In this document: positions 10,609 to 19,477 of the stretch, in pieces | Layout of the letters: the number at the start of each line of letters is the position of its first letter | Numbering within the stretch: the stretch's first letter is position 1 | NCBI RefSeq assembly: GCF_001687105.1 | Contig: NZ_CP014595.1 | Span: 1,635,001 to 1,699,000, forward strand | Source of the DNA: Salipiger sp. CCB-MM3 | GTDB taxonomy: Bacteria > Pseudomonadota > Alphaproteobacteria > Rhodobacterales > Rhodobacteraceae | Direction of reading: 5' to 3' | Length of the DNA: 64,000 bases | The notes under the pieces: model-generated | Database searches by the model: none | Told to the model about the DNA's origin: nothing | The model's input: the letters and a program-made list of their open reading frames with translations, nothing else | Position numbers and translations under genes: made by a program

Positions 10609-11598
10609 CTAGCCTCCGGCCTTTGGCAAGGGCCGATTCACACCCTTTTCGCGTCTTTTCATCGCGCGCAGCAGCGGACCGATGCGCAGCGAGGTCCCGA
10701 ACTCGATGCGGTTGCGGGTGCGCAGCACCGGGCGATTCTCCGACGCGCTCGACCGGCCCTCGCGCAGCACGATATAGACGCCGCTTCCGATGATCAGCAC
10801 CGCCCCCATCAGGGTGAAGCTATCGGGATATTCGGCAAAGAAGATCGCGCCGTAGAGCGTGGCCCACAGCAGCTGCGAATATTGCATTGGCGCGACGATC
10901 ACCGCCTCGCCGGTGCGATAAGAGGCGATCAGCAGCGCCGAGCCGGTGAAGGCGAGAATCGCCATCAGTCCGAACCCGCCCACATGTTCGATCGGCATCG
11001 GGCGGTAGACGAAGGGCAGGGCGCAGCCCATCACCACGAAGTTCGTCATCATCGGATAGAGCAGCAGCACCACCGAGCGTTCCTCATGGCCGATCTTGCG
11101 CACGATGATCGCCGAAAGACTGCCGAAGATCGCCGCGGTCAGCGCCGCGAGATGGCCCAGCGTTAGTTCCGTGCTGCCCGGGCGCAGCACCACGATGACG
11201 CCGGCGAGGCCGACCAGAACCGCCATCCAGCGGCGCAAACGCACCTGCTCGCCGAGGATGGGAATCGCCAGCACGGTGATCAGCAGCGGTTGCGCAAAAA
11301 TGATCGCGTAGGTCTGCGCCAGCGGCAGCACCGAGAAGGCGTAGAAGGCACAGACCCCGGTGATCACCGTCGAGATGGTGCGCAGGGCGGTCCACCATGG
11401 GTGCAGCGGGCGCAGGTTGCCCGCCGTGGTGTCGCGGATCAGCATGAGACTGACCAGCGGAAAGCTCAGCAGCACCGAGAAAAACACGATCTGGAAGGGG
11501 CTGTAGGCGGCGCCCAGAACCTTCACGATGACGTCGTGTGTCGAGTAGATTCCGAAGGTGAGGAGCGCCAGCAGCGCGCCTTTCGCGTTCGATCCCAT
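10609..11598 (-). CDS. DMT-superfamily transporter (EamA family)
   Basis: Integral membrane protein of 329 residues with about ten hydrophobic helices in two homologous halves of EamA type, the second half covering AIFGSLSAIIVRKIGHEERS onward. Such proteins export or import small metabolites such as amino acids; the substrate cannot be read from sequence. The ATG at 11598 gives a short cytoplasmic N-terminus (MGSNAKGALLALLTFGIYS). Upstream is leuB, ending 135 bp away with its own terminator, so this is a separate unit. tRNA-Pro follows it. Confidence 0.85.
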   Translation of the reverse strand: MGSNAKGALLALLTFGIYSTHDVIVKVLGAAYSPFQIVFFSVLLSFPLVSLMLIRDTTAGNLRPLHPWWTALRTISTVITGVCAFYAFSVLPLAQTYAIIFAQPLLITVLAIPILGEQVRLRRWMAVLVGLAGVIVVLRPGSTELTLGHLAALTAAIFGSLSAIIVRKIGHEERSVVLLLYPMMTNFVVMGCALPFVYRPMPIEHVGGFGLMAILAFTGSALLIASYRTGEAVIVAPMQYSQLLWATLYGAIFFAEYPDSFTLMGAVLIIGSGVYIVLREGRSSASENRPVLRTRNRIEFGTSLRIGPLLRAMKRREKGVNRPLPKAGG

Positions 11599-11681
11599 GG
11601 GTGCCGTTCCGTTGCTTCTGCCTTGCGCTCAAGGCTTAGCTTTGAGGCAGGGGAATTCAACGTGTCATGCGGCAGAACGTG

Positions 11682-11708
11682 AAAACGGGGCGACCTGTGG
11701 CCGCCCCG
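11682..11708 (-). terminator. Terminator of leuB
   Basis: Reading the minus strand, CGGGGCG (11708-11702) pairs with CGCCCCG (11692-11686), then GTTTTC follows. It lies 26 bp after the leuB stop codon. Confidence 0.7.
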
Positions 11709-11733
11709 CCCAATCATTGACCATCCCTCGGGA

Positions 11734-12837
11734 TCAGAGGCTCTCGTCGAGCGCCTCGAGGATCGCGGTGCCCATCTCGGAGGTCGAGACCGGCTGCTTG
11801 CCTTCTTCACCCAGCAGGTCCGCGGTGCGGTAGCCCTTGGCCAGAACCGCTTCGATCGCCTGCTCGAGGCGGGTCGCCTCGTCGCCCTTGTCGAAGCTGT
11901 AGCGCAGCGCCATGGCGAAGCTGAGGATACAGGCGATCGGGTTGGCCTTGCCCTGACCTGCGATATCGGGCGCAGAGCCGTGCACCGGCTCGTAGAGCGC
12001 TTTGGGGCGGCCATTGGCCATCGGGGCGCCCAGCGAGGCCGAGGGCAGCATGCCGAGCGAGCCGGTCAGCATCGCGGCGGCATCCGACAGCAGGTCGCCA
12101 AAGAGGTTGTCGGTGACGATCACGTCGAACTGCTTGGGCCAGCGGCAAAGCTGCATGGCGCCCGCGTCGGCGTACATGTGCGACAGTTCGACCTCGGGGT
12201 AGTCCTTGCCCACCTCGGTGACGACTTCGCGCCACAGGATGCCCGACTCCATCACGTTGGCCTTTTCCATCGAGCACAGCTTCTTGCCGCGGCGCATGGC
12301 CAGCTCGAACGCGCTGCGGGCAACCCGGTCGATCTCCGACTCGGTGTAGCGCTGGGTGTTGATGCCCACGCGCTCGTTGCCTTCTTCGATGATGCCGCGC
12401 GGCTCGCCGAAGTAGATGCCCGAGGTCAGCTCGCGCACGATGACGATGTCGAGGCCCGCCACCACGTCTTTCTTCAGCGACGAGAAGTCGGCCAGCGCGT
12501 CAAAGCACTGCGCCGGGCGCAGGTTGGCGTAAAGGTCCATCTCCTTGCGCAGACGCAGCAGCCCGCGCTCGGGCTTCACCGAGAAGTCCAGAACGTCGTA
12601 TTTCGGGCCGCCCACGGCGCCGAGCAGAACGGCGTCCACCTCTTGGGCCTTGGCCATGGTCTCGTCGGTCAGCGGCGTGCCATGCGCGTCATAGGCACTG
12701 CCGCCCACGAGGTCTTCGCTGACATCGAATTTCAGGTCGCGCTTGTCGCCGAACCAGCCGATGACGCGGCGAACCTCTGCCATGACCTCGGGGCCGATGC
12801 CGTCGCCCGGCAGGATGAGAAGCGAAGGGGTGCTCAT
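11734..12837 (-). CDS. leuB: 3-isopropylmalate dehydrogenase
   Basis: Oxidises and decarboxylates 3-isopropylmalate, the third committed step of leucine synthesis, with NAD+. At 367 residues it has the family length. Motifs are the N-terminal [16 protein letters not shown], the substrate arginine segment [16 protein letters not shown], the metal site [16 protein letters not shown] and the nucleotide loop [26 protein letters not shown] precedes the ATG. A candidate promoter lies in the 84-bp gap upstream. leuC and leuD, its pathway partners, are about 4 kb upstream on the same strand, separated by unrelated genes. Confidence 0.95.
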   Translation of the reverse strand: MSTPSLLILPGDGIGPEVMAEVRRVIGWFGDKRDLKFDVSEDLVGGSAYDAHGTPLTDETMAKAQEVDAVLLGAVGGPKYDVLDFSVKPERGLLRLRKEMDLYANLRPAQCFDALADFSSLKKDVVAGLDIVIVRELTSGIYFGEPRGIIEEGNERVGINTQRYTESEIDRVARSAFELAMRRGKKLCSMEKANVMESGILWREVVTEVGKDYPEVELSHMYADAGAMQLCRWPKQFDVIVTDNLFGDLLSDAAAMLTGSLGMLPSASLGAPMANGRPKALYEPVHGSAPDIAGQGKANPIACILSFAMALRYSFDKGDEATRLEQAIEAVLAKGYRTADLLGEEGKQPVSTSEMGTAILEALDESL

Positions 12838-12867
12838 GGAAAGTCTCTCCTCGGAATGTTGCGCAAT

Positions 12868-12896
12868 CGCCTAGCCGAGGGGCGAGGAATGGTCAA
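12868..12896 (-). promoter_or_regulatory. Candidate leuB promoter
   Basis: On the minus strand TTGACC (12896-12891) is followed after exactly 17 bp by TAGGCG (12873-12868), 30 bp before the leuB start. The -35 element is good and the -10 element is weak, as is usual in high-GC alphaproteobacteria. Confidence 0.45.
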
Positions 12897-12921
12897 GAAA
12901 ACAGGGGTGCGGGCAACTTCA

Positions 12922-13905
12922 TTAACCGTCCTTCTGGGTGCTTAGCGTGACGGTGACCAGACGGTGCCGCTGGCCCTCGATGGCGGGAAAAACCCGGGCG
13001 GCGCCGACGGTGAGGCCCGCGGAGGGCAGCACATAGCTTATGCGCAGCGGTCCGGTGCTGTCCCATTCGGCGGTGGCCTGCTGCGGCAGCGGGTCCTGCA
13101 GGCGGGCATCGTCCAGCAGCGCCCGCATCTCGCCGCGCAGCCCCTCGCCGCCTTCGGGGTCGAGATTTGCGTTTCCGATCAGGACGAAAGCCCCCTCCGG
13201 CGCTGGCCCGAGCGCGCCGTCTAGGTAGTGCCGCCAGAGCGCAAGCTCGTCGGCATTGCGCCGCCCGTTGCGATCCTCCGGCCCGTCGAACACCGGCGGC
13301 GTCGCGGAATAGCACAGCAGCTGCAGCGGCAGGCCGGGGGCGTCGAGCCGCAGCACCCAATGCGCCGTGGACGACAGCCGCTGCACCTCGGGCGCGGGAT
13401 CGGCGGGTTGCATCCGCGTGCCCGGCAGATCGCGCCAGAGCAGCGCCGAGAAATCCCACTCCAATCGCAGCGGGTGCCGGGCCAGCACCGCCATGCCATG
13501 CTGGCCCGAGAAAACGCCATAGCCCTGAGCGTCGCGGGGCCCGCCAAGCCGCCCGTCACCGTTCAGATCGGCGCCGCTCTCCATGCCGGAATTGGGTCGC
13601 AGGGCAAAGCGGTGGGGGTAGTCCGCGCCGCGCACAGCCAACTGTTCGCCAAGCGCATCCAGCGCCGCCTGCCCAAGATCGAAGTCCATATCGGTGAGCA
13701 GCAGCACGTCAGGCCGCGCCTCGGCGATCTGGTCAAGTATGGCTGGCAGCGGCGCGCGCGCCTCAAGGATATCGCGCAGCAGCAGGCCCGGTCCTTTGCG
13801 GCTGAGATGCGCGTGCCACGTGGCCAGGGTAAGCTCGAACGCCCCTGCCGGCACGGGCAGGGCCAGAACGGTGCAAAGAAGCACCGCCCGGATCAGGCGG
13901 GTCAG
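12922..13905 (-). CDS. Secreted endonuclease/exonuclease/phosphatase-family protein
   Basis: About 327 residues with an N-terminal signal peptide (hydrophobic LLCTVLALPVPAGA) and an EEP-fold domain: the LATWHAHLS start strand, DVLLLTDMDFD, a GNANLDP motif in place of the usual GDFN and a terminal RHRLV histidine. Hydrolysis of a phosphodiester is the family activity; the substrate is unknown. No ATG lies near the signal peptide. A CTG at 13905 overlaps the TGA of the upstream gene and gives a proper basic n-region; a GTG at 13884 is the alternative. It is translationally linked to the membrane-protein gene upstream, and leuB follows. Confidence 0.75.
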   Translation of the reverse strand: MTRLIRAVLLCTVLALPVPAGAFELTLATWHAHLSRKGPGLLLRDILEARAPLPAILDQIAEARPDVLLLTDMDFDLGQAALDALGEQLAVRGADYPHRFALRPNSGMESGADLNGDGRLGGPRDAQGYGVFSGQHGMAVLARHPLRLEWDFSALLWRDLPGTRMQPADPAPEVQRLSSTAHWVLRLDAPGLPLQLLCYSATPPVFDGPEDRNGRRNADELALWRHYLDGALGPAPEGAFVLIGNANLDPEGGEGLRGEMRALLDDARLQDPLPQQATAEWDSTGPLRISYVLPSAGLTVGAARVFPAIEGQRHRLVTVTLSTQKDG

Positions 13906-14738
13906 ATGGTCTGCACCTCGGCTTCCGCTTCGGCGTAGGCGCGTTTGCGCTTCTGCTCGATCAGCGCGGCGATGCGCATCAGCGCGACGCCCCGCATCAC
14001 GAGGCTTGCCGGAAGGAAAGCCCATGCGCTCATCGTCCAGATCAGGGTCTGCGGTTCGGTCAGCGACACGAGGTTGATGGTCTGTGCCGCGAGTTTCATG
14101 ATTGCCGGGATCAGGAATGGCAGAAGAAACCCTAAAGCGACGTTAACGTTGCCATCGCGATTGAGCCGGTAGAGCACATCCTTGCCGATGGTCGGATCGA
14201 AAAGCGGCAGGTTGACCCAGAAGTTGAAGGCCCCGTTGCGCACCGGCCAGCTCAGCAGCCGCACCACCAGAACGAAGGCCAGCATGCTCAGCAGCGAGAT
14301 CACATAGGCCAGCCCGGCATGGGTGCGGATCCGCTCGACGTCCTGCGCGCTCATGTCGTCGGTGGCCAGCAGCACCATCAGCCGCACCGGCGAGAAGGGA
14401 AAATCGAGCCAGCCGCCGACCTTGCCGCCGAAAGCGGTGAGCATCTGCGAGACCGCGGTGGGATAGCTCTCGCCGCGGCAGATCAGCGTCAGCACCAAAA
14501 CCGTCGAAAAAAGCGCGAGGAATCTCAGGCGGTTGAATGGCGGGGCGTCGCGGAACTCGAGGATCGAAGGATAGTCGCCAACATATTCGACAAAGGTCAG
14601 CAGCGCCGCGACCAAGGCCAGCAGCGCGGTGATCTGCGCCGCGTCCGCCGCGTAGCCGGGCAAGAGCACGGCCGGCATTGCGATCAGCAAGGCCACGGCG
14701 ACGGCACGGATGCCGGCTTTGACGAAACGAGTGATCAC
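13902..14738 (-). CDS. Conserved integral membrane protein of unknown function
   Basis: 278 residues with about six hydrophobic segments: residues 8-28, 33-50, 70-88, 140-165, 200-225 and 235-255. The tail is charged (IEQKRKRAYAEAEAEVQTI). The central region contains PFSPVRLMVLLATDDMSAQDVERIRTHAG in pieces. I do not recognise a family. It overlaps the following endonuclease-like gene by 4 bp, which suggests co-expression. The start is the ATG at 14738, after a purine-rich stretch. Confidence 0.7.
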   Translation of the reverse strand: MITRFVKAGIRAVAVALLIAMPAVLLPGYAADAAQITALLALVAALLTFVEYVGDYPSILEFRDAPPFNRLRFLALFSTVLVLTLICRGESYPTAVSQMLTAFGGKVGGWLDFPFSPVRLMVLLATDDMSAQDVERIRTHAGLAYVISLLSMLAFVLVVRLLSWPVRNGAFNFWVNLPLFDPTIGKDVLYRLNRDGNVNVALGFLLPFLIPAIMKLAAQTINLVSLTEPQTLIWTMSAWAFLPASLVMRGVALMRIAALIEQKRKRAYAEAEAEVQTI

Positions 14739-15199
14739 GGCTTCTGCCCTTTCGGTCGTGGGACCCCCGACGCTTTGCTGCGCCTGTGTCGCCCTCTGAC
14801 CCCGCCGCGCCGGCGGATTGCCTCAATATTGCCCAAATTTTGCCTTCTTCTTGAACGCGCGGCAAGCATGCCCTGAGGGGACGGCGGAAATCTGGCGGTT
14901 TCATGGTGGAAAAGGTGCGAATTTGCATCAATTCCCGGTTTCCTTGGCGGGCTGGCGGCATCAGAGCACATGGTTGCCCCGTTTCCGTACCCGTCAAAGC
15001 GTCATGTCCCCGCGGGGATAAACAACTTAAACCATGAACAAAAACCCGCAGACTCGCCGAAAACTTGTACGAAGAGCCTGCGCGCTTTTACCGATTATTC
15101 GCCGGATTTCCAATGAATTTGACCTGACGCAACGCGAGCCGCAGGATTTGCGGGTCTGACTTCGTGCAGACGTGAGGGGCAACGCGCCGGGAGGGGAGC
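14739..15199. other. Divergent intergenic region, membrane-protein gene / atoD; no gene seen
   Basis: About 460 bp between two divergent starts. Short frames exist on both strands but lack ribosome-binding sites and family features. The part from 15020 to 15150 is AT-richer than its surroundings. TTGACC at 15119 with a weak CAGGAT 17 bp later is a possible atoD promoter. Confidence 0.45.
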
Positions 15200-15850
15200 A
15201 TGCATCAGGCAGTGACGATGGACGAAGCGGTGGATCTGATTCCCGACGGTGCGCGGGTCATGCTCTCGGGCTTCATGGGGGTCGGCACGCCTGACGGGTT
15301 GGTGCGGGCGCTGGCGCAGGCGGGCAAGAAGGACCTGACGGTGATCGTCAATGATGCCGCCCGTCCGCATCTGGGCGTCGGTCCGCTGGTGGCGGCGCGC
15401 TGCCTGCGCAAATTCATCGGCAGTCATATCGGCCTCAACCCTGATGTGCAGGAGCAGATGCGGTCGGGCGAGCTTGAGGTGGAATTGGTGCCGCAGGGCA
15501 CTCTGGTCGAACGCATCCGCGCTGCCGGGGTCGGGCTTGGCGGAGTGCTTACGCCCACCGGGCTGGGGACAAAGGTGGCCGAGGGCAAGCAGGTGATCGA
15601 GGTCGAGGGCAAACCCTATCTGCTGGAGCCGCCGTTGCATGCCGATTTTGCCCTGATCGCGGCGCGCAGCTGCGATTACGTGGGCAATCTGACCTATATG
15701 CTCACCGCGACGAACTTCAATCCGATCATGGCGCTGGCGGGCGATGTGGTGATCGCCGAGCCCGAAGAGATCGTGCCGGTGGGGGTGATCCCGCCCGATG
15801 CGGTGAAAACGCCCGGCGCGCTCGTCGACCATGTGATCGGGAAGCATTGA
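15200..15850 (+). CDS. atoD: CoA-transferase subunit A (acetoacetate/3-oxoacid type)
   Basis: Alpha subunit of a class I CoA-transferase that moves CoA between short-chain acids such as acetoacetate and acetate. The 216 residues carry the family glycine-rich CoA loop LSGFMGVGTPDGLVRAL near 22-38, NDAARPHLGVGPLV, and the GVGLGGVLTPTGLGTKVAEGK segment. GGGAGGGGAG precedes the ATG. The subunit B gene follows with overlapping stop and start. A thiolase lies 5 kb downstream, consistent with acetoacetyl-CoA metabolism. The exact acyl substrate is inferred. Confidence 0.88.
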   Translation: MHQAVTMDEAVDLIPDGARVMLSGFMGVGTPDGLVRALAQAGKKDLTVIVNDAARPHLGVGPLVAARCLRKFIGSHIGLNPDVQEQMRSGELEVELVPQGTLVERIRAAGVGLGGVLTPTGLGTKVAEGKQVIEVEGKPYLLEPPLHADFALIAARSCDYVGNLTYMLTATNFNPIMALAGDVVIAEPEEIVPVGVIPPDAVKTPGALVDHVIGKH

Positions 15851-15852
15851 AC

Positions 15853-16533
15853 ATGGAGATCGCCAGCATGGACCCCAAAGAGATCATCGCCCGCCGCGTC
15901 GCCGCCGAGATCAAGCCGCACACCTTGGTGAACCTCGGCATCGGTATTCCGACGCTGGTCTCGGACCATCTGGACGAGAGCCTGGGCGTGTTCTTTCAGG
16001 CCGAGAACGGCGTTGTCGGCATGGGCCACCGCCCGCCCGAGGGGATGACCGACCGCCATCTCACCGACGCTGGCGGCAGCTTCGTCTCGGCGGTGCCGGG
16101 GGCCTCGACCATCGACAGTGCCTTTTCCTTCGGGCTGATCCGCGGCGGGCATCTTGACCTGACGGTGTTGGGCGGGCTGCAGGTGGACGCGCGCGGCTAT
16201 TTGGCGAACTGGATGATCCCCGGCCACTACGTGCCGGGCATGGGCGGGGCGATGGATCTGGTCACTGGGGCGAAGCGGGTGATCGTGGCGATGATCCACA
16301 GCGCCAAAGGCGGCGCGCCGAAGATCGTGCCGGAATGCGCGCTGCCGCTGACCGCCGAGCGGCGGGTGGATCTCATAGTCACCGAAATGGCGGTGATCCG
16401 TCCCGAGGACGACGGGCTGCACCTTCTGGAAACCGGCCCCGGGGTGACCGTTGCCGAGGTCCGCGCGGCGACTGCGGCAAGTTTGATCGTGAGCGGGGAT
16501 GTGCCGGAGATGGACCTCTCGCGCTCGTGCTGA
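15853..16533 (+). CDS. atoA: CoA-transferase subunit B (acetoacetate/3-oxoacid type)
   Basis: Beta subunit that carries the catalytic glutamate, seen in the motif FFQAENGVVGMG near residue 50. Other marks are VNLGIGIPTLVSD, GSFVSAVPGASTIDSAFSFG and GAMDLVTGAKRVIVAM. The ATG at 15853 gives 226 residues; a TTG at 15847 overlaps the atoD stop (ATTGA), and ATG 15868 is also possible. Coupled translation with atoD fits a 1:1 complex. Downstream is a long palindrome and then the convergent leuD terminator. Confidence 0.88.
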   Translation: MEIASMDPKEIIARRVAAEIKPHTLVNLGIGIPTLVSDHLDESLGVFFQAENGVVGMGHRPPEGMTDRHLTDAGGSFVSAVPGASTIDSAFSFGLIRGGHLDLTVLGGLQVDARGYLANWMIPGHYVPGMGGAMDLVTGAKRVIVAMIHSAKGGAPKIVPECALPLTAERRVDLIVTEMAVIRPEDDGLHLLETGPGVTVAEVRAATAASLIVSGDVPEMDLSRSC

Positions 16534-16625
16534 GGCGGGTGGGGGCGCTGCCCACCTGCCGCACGACCTGCGGCAATCGAGGATGAAGGGGGCTCCGCCC
16601 CCGCCGCGCTGCGCGCGTCTCCCCC

Positions 16626-16687
16626 GGGATATTTGAGCCAAGAGGAAGTGGGGCGCGGTCCGTCCTTCCTCTTGGCCCAAATATCCC
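16626..16687. repeat. Intergenic palindromic repeat, type A (copy 1)
   Basis: GGGATATTTGAGCCAAGAGG (from 16626, arm to 16648) faces its inverted copy at 16665-16687 with one mismatch in 23 positions. It lies between the convergent ends of atoA and leuD. Similar palindromes occur near 22200, 28570, 34812, 60840 and 63847. Confidence 0.85.
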
Positions 16688-16746
16688 CGCCGGAGGCAGG
16701 CCGGACGCCGGGCAGGCGGGGCGTTTCAGAAATGGGCGCGCGCAGC

Positions 16747-16777
16747 AAAAAGGGCTGTCCCCGCGGGGACAGCCCTT
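16747..16777 (-). terminator. Terminator of leuD
   Basis: AAGGGCTGTCCCC and GGGGACAGCCCTT form a 13-bp perfect stem around GC (16750-16777). On the minus strand it is followed by a T-run. It is 35 bp after the leuD stop codon. Confidence 0.9.
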
Positions 16778-16811
16778 CGATGTTCATGCCTGAATGCAGC
16801 TCAGACCCACC

Positions 16812-17417
16812 TCAGACCCAGGGGCGGGACTGGGCGGCGGCGGTTTCGAACGTGTCGATGGCGCCGGCTTTTTCCATGGTCAGGCCAATGTCGTCGAGGC
16901 CCTCGAGAAGGCAGTGCTTGCGGAAGGGGTCGACCTCGAAGGCGAACTCCTCGCCGTCGGAGGTGGTGACGATCTGGTTCTCCAGATCAACCGTCATCCG
17001 CGCGTTGGAGCCTTTTTCTGCGTCCTTCATCAGCACATCGACCGCCTCTTGCGGCATGACGATGGGCAGCATGCCGTTCTTGAAGCAGTTGTTGTAGAAG
17101 ATGTCGGCGAAGGAGGTGGAGATCACCACCTTGATGCCGAAGTCGGCGAGCGCCCAAGGGGCGTGTTCGCGCGACGAGCCGCAGCCGAAGTTGTCGCCCG
17201 CGACGATGACCGAAGCCTCGCGGTAGGCGGGCTGGTTCAGCACGAACTCGGGGTTCTCGGAGCCATCGTCGAGATAGCGCATCTCGTCAAAGGCATGCAC
17301 GCCGAGTCCCGAGCGTTTGATCGTCTTCAGGAACTGCTTGGGGATGATCATATCGGTGTCGATATTGACCAGCGGCATGGGCGCCGCGATCCCGGTCAGT
17401 TTCTCGAATTTTTCCAT
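16812..17417 (-). CDS. leuD: 3-isopropylmalate dehydratase small subunit
   Basis: Works with LeuC to isomerise 2-isopropylmalate to 3-isopropylmalate in leucine synthesis. At 201 residues it has the normal length. It shows the aconitase swivel-domain motifs [35 protein letters not shown] and [15 protein letters not shown]. The ATG at 17417 is preceded by GGAGGGAC. leuC lies 137 bp upstream on the same strand, with a GC-rich hairpin between them. Confidence 0.95.
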   Translation of the reverse strand: MEKFEKLTGIAAPMPLVNIDTDMIIPKQFLKTIKRSGLGVHAFDEMRYLDDGSENPEFVLNQPAYREASVIVAGDNFGCGSSREHAPWALADFGIKVVISTSFADIFYNNCFKNGMLPIVMPQEAVDVLMKDAEKGSNARMTVDLENQIVTTSDGEEFAFEVDPFRKHCLLEGLDDIGLTMEKAGAIDTFETAAAQSRPWV

Positions 17418-17526
17418 CTGTCCCTCCTTGGGGATGGGGCAAATCCTTGGGGCACAATCCATGCACAAGCGATGCACACTGCATGCATATGCGGCTGCGC
17501 CCGTCCGGAGTGCCGGAACTGGGGGA

Positions 17527-17546
17527 GGGGCCCCGCGCGGGGCCCC
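17527..17546 (-). promoter_or_regulatory. Intercistronic GC palindrome between leuC and leuD
   Basis: GGGGCCCCGCGCGGGGCCCC is a perfect 20-bp palindrome 8 bp after the leuC stop. It has no T-run, so it is more likely an mRNA-stabilising stem than a full terminator. The rest of the gap holds short ATGCACA direct repeats near 17460-17475 but no gene. Confidence 0.55.
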
Positions 17547-17554
17547 GGGATCGC

Positions 17555-18976
17555 TTACGCCGGAGCAGGCGCGTCCATAAGCTCGCGCACGTCGGTCAGA
17601 TGACCGGTGACCGCCGCCGCCGCCGCCATCGCCGGCGACATGAGGTGGGTGCGTCCGCCCTTGCCCTGACGGCCTTCGAAGTTGCGGTTCGAGGTGGCGG
17701 CGCAGCGCTCGCCCGGTGCCAGCTGGTCGGGGTTCATCGCAAGGCACATGGAGCAGCCCGCGAGCCGCCATTCGAAGCCCGCGTCGATGAAGATCTGCGC
17801 AAGGCCTTCTTCCTCGGCCTGAGCGCGAACGAGGCCCGAGCCCGGTACGACCATGGCGCGCATGCCGTCCTTGATCTTCTTGCCCTTGAGGATCTCGGCT
17901 GCGGCGCGCAGGTCTTCGATCCGGCCATTGGTGCAGGATCCGATGAACACCGTGTCGATCTTGATGTCGGTCAGCTTCTGGCCGGCCTCGAGACCCATGT
18001 AGGTGAGCGCGCGCTTGGCCGCTTCGACCTTGCCGCCGGCAAAGCTGTCGGGGGCGGGCACCACATCGGTGATCGGCAGCACGTCCTCGGGCGAGGTGCC
18101 CCAGGTGACGACGGGGGCGATGTCTTCGCCCTTGATGGTGACGACCTTGTCCCAATGCGCGTCGTCATCGGAGTAGAGCGTCTTCCACCAGTCGAGCGCG
18201 GCCTCGAACTGCGCGCCCTTCGGCGCATGCGGGCGGCCCTTGACGTATTCGAAGGTGGTCTCGTCGGGGGCGATCAGGCCAGCGCGGGCGCCGCCCTCGA
18301 TGGCCATGTTGCAGACGGTCATCCGGCCTTCCATCGACAGCGAGCGGATCGCTTCGCCGCAATACTCGATGACATAGCCGGTGCCGCCGCCGGTGCCGGT
18401 GTGACCGATGACCGAGAGCGTGATGTCCTTGGCGGTGACGCCCGGGCGCAGCTGGCCGGTGATCTCGACCTTCATGTTCTTCGACTTGGACTGGATCAGC
18501 GTCTGGGTGGCGAGCACGTGCTCGACCTCGGAGGTGCCGATGCCATGCGCCAGCGCGCCGAAGGCGCCGTGGGTGGCGGTGTGCGAATCGCCGCAGACCA
18601 CGGTCATGCCCGGAAGCGTCCAGCCCTGTTCGGGGCCGACGATGTGCACGATGCCCTGGCGGACGTCGCTGACCGGGTAGTAGTTCACGCCGAAGTCGCG
18701 GGCGTTCTTGTCGAGCGCCTCGACCTGGATGCGGCTCTCTTCGTTCTCGATGCCGTTTTCACGGTCGAGGGTCGTCGGCACGTTGTGGTCGGGCACGGCG
18801 ATGGTGCGCTGCGGCGCGCGGACCTTGCGGCCGGTCATGCGCAGACCTTCGAAAGCCTGCGGCGAGGTCACCTCGTGCACGAGGTGGCGGTCGATGTAGA
18901 GAAGGCAGGTGCCGTCTTCGTCCTGCTGGACGACGTGGGCATCCCAGATCTTGTCGTAGAGCGTCTTGCCGGACAT
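17555..18976 (-). CDS. leuC: 3-isopropylmalate dehydratase large subunit
   Basis: Iron-sulfur aconitase-family subunit of isopropylmalate isomerase, 473 residues. The three cluster cysteines are visible in IGSCTNGR and [11 protein letters not shown]. Family marks also include [21 protein letters not shown] at the N-terminus, [25 protein letters not shown] and the terminal [32 protein letters not shown] precedes the ATG. It is first of the leuC-leuD pair. A TATAAG element lies about 90 bp upstream (19071-19066), and a 28-codon ORF precedes it. Confidence 0.95.
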   Translation of the reverse strand: MSGKTLYDKIWDAHVVQQDEDGTCLLYIDRHLVHEVTSPQAFEGLRMTGRKVRAPQRTIAVPDHNVPTTLDRENGIENEESRIQVEALDKNARDFGVNYYPVSDVRQGIVHIVGPEQGWTLPGMTVVCGDSHTATHGAFGALAHGIGTSEVEHVLATQTLIQSKSKNMKVEITGQLRPGVTAKDITLSVIGHTGTGGGTGYVIEYCGEAIRSLSMEGRMTVCNMAIEGGARAGLIAPDETTFEYVKGRPHAPKGAQFEAALDWWKTLYSDDDAHWDKVVTIKGEDIAPVVTWGTSPEDVLPITDVVPAPDSFAGGKVEAAKRALTYMGLEAGQKLTDIKIDTVFIGSCTNGRIEDLRAAAEILKGKKIKDGMRAMVVPGSGLVRAQAEEEGLAQIFIDAGFEWRLAGCSMCLAMNPDQLAPGERCAATSNRNFEGRQGKGGRTHLMSPAMAAAAAVTGHLTDVRELMDAPAPA

Positions 18977-19281
18977 GGGGGTCCTCTCGGGATATATGTC
19001 TTGGGAATTTGGCTTGGGCTTGGCGCAGGTCGAAGGCCCCCGCGCCGGGGCGGGCTAAAGACAGCCTTATAGGCGCGCCAGAACCGTGAAGTTCGCGCCG
19101 TGGAACCGTTCGCGCAGACGCACGCGGTCGCCGAGGTCAAGAAGCCGAGTCATGCGGCGGGGATACTCCTTTGCCGCGTGCCGATCAACCCATCGCAGAC
19201 ATTCGGCAGACGCCGGCGCGGAAGGATCGGAACTTTTGGCGGGCTCGGGCGTAGTTTTCTTACCGTCGTGGAGGAGCCAAG
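18977..19281. promoter_or_regulatory. Divergent leuC / small-ORF promoter region
   Basis: Just over 300 bp between leuC (minus) and a 38-codon ORF (plus). On the minus strand it holds a 28-codon ORF (19153-19067), a TATAAG sequence overlapping its stop, and a GC-rich self-complementary stretch (GCCCCGGCGCGGGGGC near 19045). A leucine attenuator was looked for; there is no run of Leu codons. Confidence 0.4.
19067..19153 (-). CDS. Putative 28-residue ORF upstream of leuC
   Basis: An ATG at 19153 opens 28 codons ending in TAA. The product starts MTRLLDLGDRVRLRERF and ends NFTVLARL: six leucines, and an alternating pattern suggestive of beta strands. AAAGGAG lies 12 nt upstream of the ATG, a long spacing. 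It could be a small protein, a leader peptide for leuCD, or the remnant of a larger gene. No family is recognised. Confidence 0.35.
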   Translation of the reverse strand: MTRLLDLGDRVRLRERFHGANFTVLARL

Positions 19282-19398
19282 ATGACCTTGATGAATGCCA
19301 TGCACCTTGTCCTGATCGCCACGCTGCTTTGGGCGCTGGTGCTGAGCCTGCCGAATGCCGAAGCGCAGGAGATCAGCGTGACGCTTCCCAAGCACTGA
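19282..19398 (+). CDS. Putative 38-residue secreted or membrane micropeptide
   Basis: ATG at 19282 with a strong GGAGGAG at the right distance opens 38 codons ending in TGA. Residues 4-27 form a hydrophobic helix (NAMHLVLIATLLWALVLSL) followed by PNAEA, which resembles a signal-peptidase site; the remaining mature part would be only about ten residues (QEISVTLPKH). Without cleavage it would be a single-span membrane peptide. It sits 79 bp upstream of the MscS-type channel gene on the same strand. No family is recognised. Confidence 0.55.
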   Translation: MTLMNAMHLVLIATLLWALVLSLPNAEAQEISVTLPKH

Positions 19399-19477
19399 GT
19401 GCCCCCGCTTGCGCTCAAAGCCTTGAGCGAAAACGATTGTGGTGCCACGCTGCCCGCGTGAGGAGCCACGCCAGACG

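Noticed and set aside
14735..15021. Short frames on both strands in the atoD upstream gap
   Set aside because: No Shine-Dalgarno sequence, no conserved motif, and low-complexity basic composition.
17455..17480. ATGCACA direct repeats between leuC and leuD as an operator
   Set aside because: The repeats are short, irregular and intercistronic; there is no symmetric site or spacing to support regulator binding.
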